This document shows, in pieces, positions 7,987-12,788 of a stretch of DNA of 12,788 nt (its first letter is position 1; each line of letters starts with the position of its first letter). Below the pieces are notes generated by a model. That model worked only from the letters and a program-made list of their open reading frames with translations, ran no database searches and was not told the origin of the DNA. The stretch comes from JAXGPP01 sp964436865 (GTDB lineage Bacteria > Planctomycetota > Planctomycetia > Pirellulales > Thermoguttaceae): assembly GCA_964436865.1 (NCBI GenBank), contig CAYTFK010000207.1, positions 1 to 12,788 on the forward strand. Reading direction: 5' to 3'. A program made the position numbers and the translations under genes.

Positions 7987-8041
7987 TCTGGCCAACGGCG
8001 GATCGATGGAGGCGGTTCGGGATCAGGGCTCGAGTGGACAT
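7958..8041 (-). CDS. Branched-chain-rich leader peptide of cimA
   Basis: A 27-codon ORF (ATG 8041-8039, TAG 7960-7958). Ten of its 27 residues are Ile, Leu or Val, and the last nine read IGVLVAIIR, with six branched-chain residues. It uses ATT ATT for the paired Ile and CTT for Leu, codons expected to be less common in GC-rich DNA. It begins about 35 nt after the predicted transcription start and ends 7 nt before the antiterminator segment, the position expected of an attenuator peptide. There is no recognisable Shine-Dalgarno before the ATG, which is the weakest point. It probably has no function as a protein; its translation is the signal. By chance a 27-codon ORF is not unusual; composition plus position and the RNA pairing are what support it. 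Confidence 0.62.
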   Translation of the reverse strand: MSTRALIPNRLHRSAVGQIGVLVAIIR

Positions 8042-8082
8042 CGCTACGGCAAAGTGCTTCGGTCAGAATTTGCAGACAATCT

Positions 8083-8111
8083 AGAATACGGACCTCATGG
8101 CCGGGTGTCAA
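8083..8111 (-). promoter_or_regulatory. Predicted cimA-valS promoter
   Basis: Minus-strand TTGACA (8111-8106, 6 of 6) and TATTCT (8088-8083, 4 of 6) with the ideal 17-nt spacer. It is the best -35/-10 pair in the window. It lies 60 nt downstream of the PPTase stop and predicts a start near 8076, ahead of the leader peptide and the attenuator. Confidence 0.6.
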
Positions 8112-8123
8112 CGGAGATTGACA
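8106..8123. promoter_or_regulatory. Perfect dyad over the cimA -35 box (possible operator)
   Basis: TGTCAA-CGGAGA-TTGACA on the plus strand: two perfect 6-bp arms around 6 bp. The left arm is the complement of the cimA -35 hexamer, so a dimeric protein bound here would compete with RNA polymerase. The bound regulator cannot be named from the sequence, and the arms may partly reflect the -35 consensus itself. Confidence 0.35.
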
Positions 8124-8144
8124 TCCTCTAATGGAGGGGTTTAT

Positions 8145-8160
8145 GGCGGCATCGGCCGCC
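8145..8160 (-). terminator. GC-rich hairpin after the PPTase gene, no U-tract
   Basis: GGCGGC and GCCGCC are separated by 4 nt, a perfect 6-bp stem starting 10 nt after the PPTase stop codon. What follows is ATAAACC, not a U-run, so it would be at best a factor-assisted terminator or a 3'-end stabiliser. Confidence 0.25.
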
Positions 8161-8170
8161 CCACGCAAGT

Positions 8171-8965
8171 CTACGCTATTGCCCAACAGCGCGACGGGCA
8201 GCACGGCAACCGCTCCAACTCTGACCGCTCGAGCAGGGGCACGGTTCGTCCGACATGCAGTTCAATTGCCTGGGTGGCGGGCCTGGGTACCGCAAGCGCG
8301 ATTTGGTAGGCGTCGGCGAATCTTATCTCCGCAAACTGCCATGGACGCTCCTGCAAGGGGCCCCCCGTGGCGAAAGAGATTTCGGAGGGGGTGCCGTCCG
8401 TAAGAGTGAACCAGAACTGATCCAACGGGGCCGACAGTCCGAGTCCCTCAGCCTTGATGAATGCCTCTTTGAGCGTCCAAAAGCGCAGAAACATCTGCTG
8501 TTGTTCTTCGATGCGAATCGCCTGAAGCGCGGCGAACTCGGTCGGCGCGAAGAACCGAGCAGCCAATTCCAGGCAGCTCGAACGCCGGTCGAGAGGCTCC
8601 GCATCGACCCCAATCTCGCAACCGGTGGTTACAGCGCAAACCACCAAGCCACGGGTGTGGGAAAGATTGAACTCCACCGATGCCGTTTTGCCTGGGCAGG
8701 TCACCGCCGGTTTTCCGCGGCTGCTGCGGTTGAACACGATCGCCGCGGGCGGCATTTCCAGGTAGTCGGACAACACCGTTCGCACGAGAGCTCGCGTGAC
8801 CAGGAATTCGTGCTTCACCCGGTCCAACCGCAAGCGGTGTTCCTGCTGCCGCTCATCAGGCGAGAGCAATTCGCGGTACCGGTCCAGCAAATCGGGGGAT
8901 GCCGCCTGATCGGTGAGCACGATCCAGAGGTCAATCCGTTTGGCAGTCAGTTCAAGGGCGGGCAT
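8171..8965 (-). CDS. Sfp-type 4'-phosphopantetheinyl transferase
   Basis: 264 residues, in the range of the two-half-domain Sfp/HetI/AcpT-like superfamily rather than the short AcpS type. It transfers the phosphopantetheine arm of CoA to a serine of acyl- or peptidyl-carrier proteins. Seen: the N-terminal half with RALVRTVLSDYL (58-69), RGKPAV (83-88), NLSHTRG (100-106), IGVDAE (118-123; D121 and E123 as Mg ligands) and WTLKEAFIKA (163-172; E167 as third Mg ligand, K171 catalytic-type lysine). All key residues are present, so it should be active. No carrier protein, polyketide or peptide synthetase gene is adjacent, so the partner is unknown; it may serve fatty-acid ACP or a distant cluster. 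The ATG at 8965 has only a weak purine stretch (AAAAGAG) before it; a later start is possible but would trim the family N-terminus. Confidence 0.93.
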   Translation of the reverse strand: MPALELTAKRIDLWIVLTDQAASPDLLDRYRELLSPDERQQEHRLRLDRVKHEFLVTRALVRTVLSDYLEMPPAAIVFNRSSRGKPAVTCPGKTASVEFNLSHTRGLVVCAVTTGCEIGVDAEPLDRRSSCLELAARFFAPTEFAALQAIRIEEQQQMFLRFWTLKEAFIKAEGLGLSAPLDQFWFTLTDGTPSEISFATGGPLQERPWQFAEIRFADAYQIALAVPRPATQAIELHVGRTVPLLERSELERLPCCPSRCWAIA

Positions 8966-9299
8966 GAAGGCTCTTTTCGCCGCGGAGGACGGCTTATTGA
9001 AGGCATTGGCTCGCCAAGCATGCGCGTGGTTCTCGCGTTGCTTGATAAGTGCTCACAGGCTGGTGTGCACCAGGAACGACCGCTTCCTGTTCTTCCTATT
9101 CTTCCCATCGTGTCGCGAAAGGCGACTCTTTCTGGATGACTTTGCCGATTGCGGCGACGGGGAAAAAGAAAGTGACTTTTTTGATCAAGAAAACTTTAAG
9201 GGTTGTATCGTCAGTTACCGATAACCTCGGACGCACCGACCACACCGGACGTGGACGGACGTGCCGCGTGCGAATCAAACGACTTTCCGAGGCGAATCC
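8966..9299. other. Divergent intergenic region between PPTase and BBP7 genes
   Basis: 334 nt with no convincing gene; frames open here are out of register with both neighbours and have no signal or motif. It contains a pyrimidine-rich stretch with TTCC repeated at 9084, 9093 and 9102 (9-bp period) and an AT-rich island (about 9160-9210) with the palindrome TTGATCAA. A candidate BBP7 promoter is listed separately. No clear promoter for the PPTase gene was found on the minus strand. Confidence 0.5.
9181..9209 (+). promoter_or_regulatory. Candidate promoter of the BBP7 gene
   Basis: TTGATC (9181-9186, 4 of 6) and TGTATC (9204-9209, 3 of 6) with a 17-nt spacer, inside the only AT-rich patch of this intergenic region, 91 nt before the chosen ATG. 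The hexamers are poor matches, so this rests mainly on spacing and base composition. Confidence 0.27.
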
Positions 9300-10859
9300 A
9301 TGCTCCTTTACGCATTCAACATCGCCAGATCCACTGAGCATCGCCGACCGCTGCGCCTTGCGTCAATCACCGGGGCACTTCTGGCGGCAGCCCTCCTGGC
9401 GGCAAACGTGGACGCCCAGACCGGCACCACCCGGGCTCCATGGCAGGGCAAGCCCGGCGGCCAGACATTTCGCTCCGAAGGGGCGACGATTGCCACACCG
9501 CAGCCGGTCGTCACTTCGCCGAACACTTCTGCACGGCGAACCAGCGCGACCCCGGTCTCCCAGCTTACCACGACGCCGATGCCGGATGGAGAGGTCTACG
9601 GCGAATCGGTATTCGACGATGCACCGATAGCAGGCCCCGCCGGGCCAGGCGTAGTGGGCGGACCGGTGATCGATGGCGGCTGTGGCGGGGGGTGCAGCGC
9701 CGGTTGCAACAGTTGCGCCGTCGGCGCGCCGTGGGATGGGGCTCCCTACGACAACAATCCCTATTTCGGCCCCTTGGAGAGCCGACTGTGGGTTCGTGGT
9801 GAATACCTGATGTGGTGGCTGGAAGAGAGCCGCGTTGGACCGCTGGTGACGACTAGCCCCGAGGGGACCGCGAGGACGATCGCGGGCGTACTCGGCCGCA
9901 GTTCGACGAGCATTCTGTTCGGGAATGAGACCTTGGGAGACGAGGTTCGCGACGGCCTCCGCATCAGCTTTGGACTGGCGCCCACGGAGTGCAGCCCTTG
10001 GGGAGTCGAAACCAGCTACTTCAGCCTGGGCGACGATTTCGAGCGTTTCCACGCCGAGAGCGACGACGGCCTGCCGATCCTGGCCCGGCCGTTCAACAAT
10101 CTTGAGGCAGAGGCCATCGGCGACGCCGGTTCCCTCGACGCCTTGCTGATCGCTTACCCGGGCGTCGCCGAAGGCTCGATCGACGTGCAGTCCAATACGC
10201 GCTTTAGCGGCCTGGAAGTCCTCTTCCGCCGGCGCGTATACGACGACTGCATGTCGCAACTCGACTTTCTCGTGGGCTGGCGATGGGCTCGCCTGGACGA
10301 CGAACTGCGGGTCGACAACTTCATCACGGGCACCGGTCAGGGCGGTTTCGTGCCGGTCGGCACCCGCCTGACGATGTTCGATCTGTTCGAGTCCGAGAAC
10401 GAGTTCAACGGCGGCGAGATCGGCTTCGCCTACCGGACGCAGCGTTGCCGCTGGTCGATGGAGGCCCTGATGAAACTCGCGATCGGCTCAACGGATACAG
10501 AAGTGACTGTGTTTGGCGAAACCACCGCCCGCGCCGGTACCGAGACTAACACGACGGCCGGCGGCCTGCTGGCCCAACCGTCGAACATCGGGGTCTACGA
10601 GAACGACGACCTGACGATCATTCCGGAGTTGGGAGTCACGGTCGGATACGACATCACCTGCCGGCTCCGCGCGACGTTCGGCTACTCGCTCATCTACTGG
10701 AGCCAGGTGGCCCGGGCGTCGGAGCAGATCGACTTCGACATCAATCCCACGCAGTTCGACGAGGGAACGCTCACGGGCCTGGCGCGGCCGAGCTTCCCGT
10801 TCTGCACGAACGACTTCTGGGCCCAGGGGATGAACTTCGGCCTGGAATACAAGTTCTGA
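9300..10859 (+). CDS. BBP7-family (DUF1551) outer-membrane beta-barrel protein
   Basis: 519 residues. The N-terminus is a signal peptide: basic stretch (HRRPLRL), hydrophobic core (ITGALLAAALLAA, 23-35) and V-D-A at 37-39 before Q40. Residues 40-120 are low-complexity Thr/Pro/Gly; a Gly/Cys motif GGCGGGCSAGC (126-136) precedes the barrel. The barrel begins near WVRGEYLMWWLEE and contains LVTTSP, RISFGLAP, VETSYFSLGDDF, LDFLVGWRWARL, LTIIPELGVTVGYDI and FGYSLIYWSQVARASEQID. It ends in EYKF with a C-terminal aromatic residue, as expected for insertion by the BAM machinery. The pattern matches the planctomycete BBP7 family, whose role (porin or structural) is unknown. The ATG at 9300 has GAGG 7 nt upstream (9289-9292) and sits directly before the signal peptide, so it was preferred over the upstream GTG at 9261. 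A strong terminator follows 17 nt after the stop. Confidence 0.93.
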   Translation: MLLYAFNIARSTEHRRPLRLASITGALLAAALLAANVDAQTGTTRAPWQGKPGGQTFRSEGATIATPQPVVTSPNTSARRTSATPVSQLTTTPMPDGEVYGESVFDDAPIAGPAGPGVVGGPVIDGGCGGGCSAGCNSCAVGAPWDGAPYDNNPYFGPLESRLWVRGEYLMWWLEESRVGPLVTTSPEGTARTIAGVLGRSSTSILFGNETLGDEVRDGLRISFGLAPTECSPWGVETSYFSLGDDFERFHAESDDGLPILARPFNNLEAEAIGDAGSLDALLIAYPGVAEGSIDVQSNTRFSGLEVLFRRRVYDDCMSQLDFLVGWRWARLDDELRVDNFITGTGQGGFVPVGTRLTMFDLFESENEFNGGEIGFAYRTQRCRWSMEALMKLAIGSTDTEVTVFGETTARAGTETNTTAGGLLAQPSNIGVYENDDLTIIPELGVTVGYDITCRLRATFGYSLIYWSQVARASEQIDFDINPTQFDEGTLTGLARPSFPFCTNDFWAQGMNFGLEYKF

Positions 10860-10875
10860 TCCGAGAATCGAGTCG

Positions 10876-10928
10876 CAAGAAAGCCCCAGGGGCAGCGGCA
10901 CAAGCCGCTGCCCCTGAAGTGTTTCTTG
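10876..10928. terminator. Strong bidirectional terminator
   Basis: CAGGGGCAGCGGC (10887-10899) and its exact complement (10904-10916) make a perfect 13-bp stem with an ACAA loop. Outside lies a second complementary pair, CAAGAAA (10876-10882) and TTTCTTG (10922-10928), which supplies a short U-rich tail in both directions (TGTTTCTT on plus, CTTTCTT on minus). It sits between the convergent BBP7 and Calx-beta genes and can serve both. Confidence 0.8.
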
Positions 10929-10998
10929 AAGCGCGATCAAGCAGCGTCTTCGCGATTTCAATCGGTCACGGGACTTCTGGTCACCGCGGCCTGACTGC

Positions 10999-12788
10999 TT
11001 ACGTCGTCTTCCAGTTGCCTTCCGTCTCGAGGGTGAAGTCGATCGTGCTGCGATTGATCTTGTCGGTATCGGTGCCGCCGGCCTTGGAGATGGCCTTCAG
11101 CCGCTCGACCGCCAGCATCTCGACTGAGTAGCTGTTGGTGCCGATGAGGCCGGAGAGCCTCGGCCGGGAGCTCACCATTTCGAGAGTGTCGTTGCCCGTC
11201 GAGTCATTGAGCGTCACCCGGTCGCTGTCGGCCTTGCCGTCGAAGACGATCTCCTTGACGTCGGCCACGGCATACTCGTAGTCCTTGCCGTTGACCTGGA
11301 GCTTGTGTTTGGCGGTCGTCGTGCCGGGTGTGAAATTGAAGACGTCGACGGCATTGGTACCGACGACAGTCACTTTCGAGCCGAGCCGCTGGACCTCCGC
11401 GACACTCCCGCGGCGGATGGCGGCGGCTTCGCTGTTCTTGGAGGCAGTCTCCTCGCCGCGGGCGATCATGCTGCGGATGATCGTGTTGGGCGACGTGGTC
11501 GAGGAGAAGAATAGCCGCTTGGAGATGAACTGGGGCTTCAGGCTCTTTTCGCCGAAGTTGTAGCTCTCGCCCTGCTTTCCCGCGGCCAGCGCCAGGCCTG
11601 TGAACTGGTCGGCGCCCGCCGTGCCGGCGTTGGCGCCGTCGATCTTGCCGGCCGTTTCCTTGCCGTCCATCGTCGCCGTCGGCTGCGTCTCTGCGATCTG
11701 GTATGTGCCCGCCTGGAGGCCCTCGAAGCGATAGCGCCCGGTGCCGTCGGTCATCGTAATTCGCTCGACGGCCAGCCCCTTGGTGGTGGTGCCCGTGAGC
11801 CTGATGAATACGCCCGGCACGCCCACTTCGCCGGCGTCCTTCACGCCGTCGTCGTCCACGTCCCCGTAAACGAACCCGCTGAGCACACCGCTCGACGGAT
11901 CGTCATCGATCGTCAACGTGTGCGCGGCCCGCGTGGTGCTGAGGGACGTGCCCGTGCTGTTGGCGTTCAGGTTCTTGAGTTCCAGCTTGACGGTTTCGTC
12001 AGACTCCTGAGTGGTGTCCTTGGTGAGCGTAATGTCGATCGTCTTCTCGTGGCCGCTGGTCGCGGTGGTGCCCACCGGGAACGTGAGCGTCGTGGAGCCG
12101 TTAGTACCGAACGTGTAGTCGGTGCCGAGCGTCGCCGTTCCGGCGCCCGTCCCGCTGGTGAGGGCTGCCACGTCGACCTTCACCTCCTTCTCCAGCTTGC
12201 CGCCCGCGGGGAGTACGAGCCGGACCTGGACCTTAGCGGTGCCGTCGATCTCGCGGGCCGTGCTCGTCAGGTCGACGAACTCGATCGTGGCCGTGTCGTT
12301 GTCGGTGATCGTCAGGTCGTGCGTCTTCTTCGTCGCATCAACGATCACCTGCTTGCCGCCGATGGTCGCAGGGCTGGGGTTGGAGAGTTCCAGGCGGATC
12401 GTTTCCGAGCCCTCGACGTTGACATCGTGGTTGATGTTCAGGCTCACGTTGACGACCGCGCCGCTGCTTGCCCCCTGGTTGAACGTGATTGTCTGCGTGC
12501 TGAGCACATAGTCGCCGGTCGTGCCCGAAGTGGCTGTCGTGCCGCTGGCGACCACGGCCACGTTGAGCGTCAATGCCTGCGCAAGGGTGGTTCCGGTGGG
12601 CAGAGTGAGGACCACCGGTATCGTCCACGTGGTGGCAGTGGTCCCGCTCGGCTCGCTCACCGTGCCGGTGCCGGTCTGGAAGCCGACGACGATCGTATCG
12701 TTGTCGGTGATGTTGGCGGTGACGCCTGGCCGCTTGTCGGCCGGCAGCGAGTTGTAGGCCGAGTCGGCCGTGCTCGTGACCGTATGCG
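10999..12788 (-). CDS. Calx-beta / SdrD-B domain surface protein (5' part missing)
   Basis: The frame is open from the right window edge to TAA at 10999-11001 (596 full codons seen); the true start lies outside. An internal GTG at 12660 should not be taken as the start, because the residues before it (ending VTANITDNDT) are the tail of another Calx-beta domain. From the N-terminal side: that tail; a Calx-beta domain (about 12690-12290, ending LTITDND); a second one (about 12290-11900, ending LTIDDDP); and an SdrD-B domain (about 11890-11560) with the calcium-loop-like DVDDDGVKDAGE and YRFEGLQAGTYQIAETQP. Then comes a linker (FFSSTTSPNTIIRSMIARGEE) and a C-terminal region (VTVVGTNAVDVFNF...FDGKADSDRVTLND) common in planctomycete giant proteins. 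Presumably a secreted, calcium-binding adhesive or surface protein. No dockerin, LPXTG or membrane anchor is visible at the C-terminus. Domain names are confident; function is not. Confidence 0.9.
   Translation of the reverse strand, partial: HTVTSTADSAYNSLPADKRPGVTANITDNDTIVVGFQTGTGTVSEPSGTTATTWTIPVVLTLPTGTTLAQALTLNVAVVASGTTATSGTTGDYVLSTQTITFNQGASSGAVVNVSLNINHDVNVEGSETIRLELSNPSPATIGGKQVIVDATKKTHDLTITDNDTATIEFVDLTSTAREIDGTAKVQVRLVLPAGGKLEKEVKVDVAALTSGTGAGTATLGTDYTFGTNGSTTLTFPVGTTATSGHEKTIDITLTKDTTQESDETVKLELKNLNANSTGTSLSTTRAAHTLTIDDDPSSGVLSGFVYGDVDDDGVKDAGEVGVPGVFIRLTGTTTKGLAVERITMTDGTGRYRFEGLQAGTYQIAETQPTATMDGKETAGKIDGANAGTAGADQFTGLALAAGKQGESYNFGEKSLKPQFISKRLFFSSTTSPNTIIRSMIARGEETASKNSEAAAIRRGSVAEVQRLGSKVTVVGTNAVDVFNFTPGTTTAKHKLQVNGKDYEYAVADVKEIVFDGKADSDRVTLNDSTGNDTLEMVSSRPRLSGLIGTNSYSVEMLAVERLKAISKAGGTDTDKINRSTIDFTLETEGNWKTT

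Larger units (their letters stand above)
7732..8076 (-). promoter_or_regulatory. 5' leader of the cimA-valS transcript
   Basis: This is the 345-nt stretch between the predicted transcription start (about 8076) and the cimA ATG. From its 5' end it holds a leader-peptide ORF (8041-7958), competing RNA segments (7986-7903), an intrinsic terminator (7911-7877) and a further 145 nt to cimA in which only weak pairing is visible (an imperfect CCCA...TGGG hairpin near 7819-7838). No T-box consensus (TGGNACCGCG-like) or known riboswitch core is recognisable. The transcription start is inferred from the promoter spacing. Confidence 0.55.

Noticed and set aside
7798..7995. 65-codon minus-strand frame crossing the cimA leader terminator
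   Set aside because: It reads through the hairpin and U-tract (Phe-Phe from the T-run), is Arg-rich and motif-free, and is out of frame with the branched-chain leader peptide.
7732..8076. T-box or metabolite riboswitch in the cimA leader
   Set aside because: No T-box sequence (AGGGTGGNACCGCG-like) or known aptamer core was found; the peptide-coding attenuator explains the structure better.
8118..8146. Plus-strand promoter starting from the TTGACA at 8118-8123
   Set aside because: The 16-18 nt downstream positions offer only TTTATG/TTATGG, poor -10 matches, and no plus-strand gene follows.
8255..9139. 294-codon plus-strand frame opposite the PPTase
   Set aside because: The PPTase motifs on the minus strand account for the region; the plus frame has no domain or ribosome site.

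Overview
The window (12,788 bp, GC-rich) looks like chromosomal DNA of a planctomycete, probably Pirellulales-like. The main evidence is a BBP7-type (DUF1551) outer-membrane beta-barrel protein, a large Calx-beta/SdrD-B surface protein with a C-terminal region of the kind seen in planctomycete giant proteins, and weak Shine-Dalgarno signals. No tRNA, rRNA, CRISPR array or mobile element was seen.

Layout from left to right: a secreted-protein gene running off the left edge (minus strand, 1-339) diverges from a RecQ-family helicase (plus, 492-2435). Convergent to recQ, only 6 nt away, is a bifunctional-nuclease-domain (DUF151) gene with its own promoter (minus, 2442-2846). Upstream of that lie valS (minus, 3019-6084) and cimA (minus, 6118-7731), 33 nt apart and probably co-transcribed. 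cimA has a leader of about 345 nt. Next come a stand-alone Sfp-type phosphopantetheinyl transferase (minus, 8171-8965), a divergent BBP7 porin-like protein (plus, 9300-10859), a strong bidirectional terminator (10876-10928) and the Calx-beta/SdrD-B protein, which is cut by the right edge (minus, 10999-12788).

The most notable discovery is in the cimA leader. A good promoter (TTGACA-17-TATTCT, 8083-8111) is followed by an 84-nt ORF (7958-8041) encoding a 27-residue peptide that ends in IGVLVAIIR. After it come three further RNA segments that together form a textbook amino-acid attenuator. A 10-bp 1:2 stem overlaps the Ile-Gly-Val-Leu codons, an 8-bp perfect 2:3 antiterminator is the alternative, and the 3:4 hairpin ends in seven U's. 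CimA starts the citramalate route to isoleucine and the next gene encodes valyl-tRNA synthetase, so one leader rich in Ile, Val and Leu codons would couple charged branched-chain tRNA levels to both synthesis and tRNA charging. A perfect TGTCAA-N6-TTGACA dyad over the promoter's -35 box suggests a second, protein-based control.

The remaining genes are housekeeping (recQ, DUF151, PPTase) or cell-envelope (BBP7, Calx-beta). Protein-level oddities are a charged insertion of about 46 residues in the ValRS editing domain, a zinc-ribbon insertion after its KMSKS loop, and a RecQ whose four-cysteine module sits about 210 residues after motif VI instead of directly behind the helicase core.
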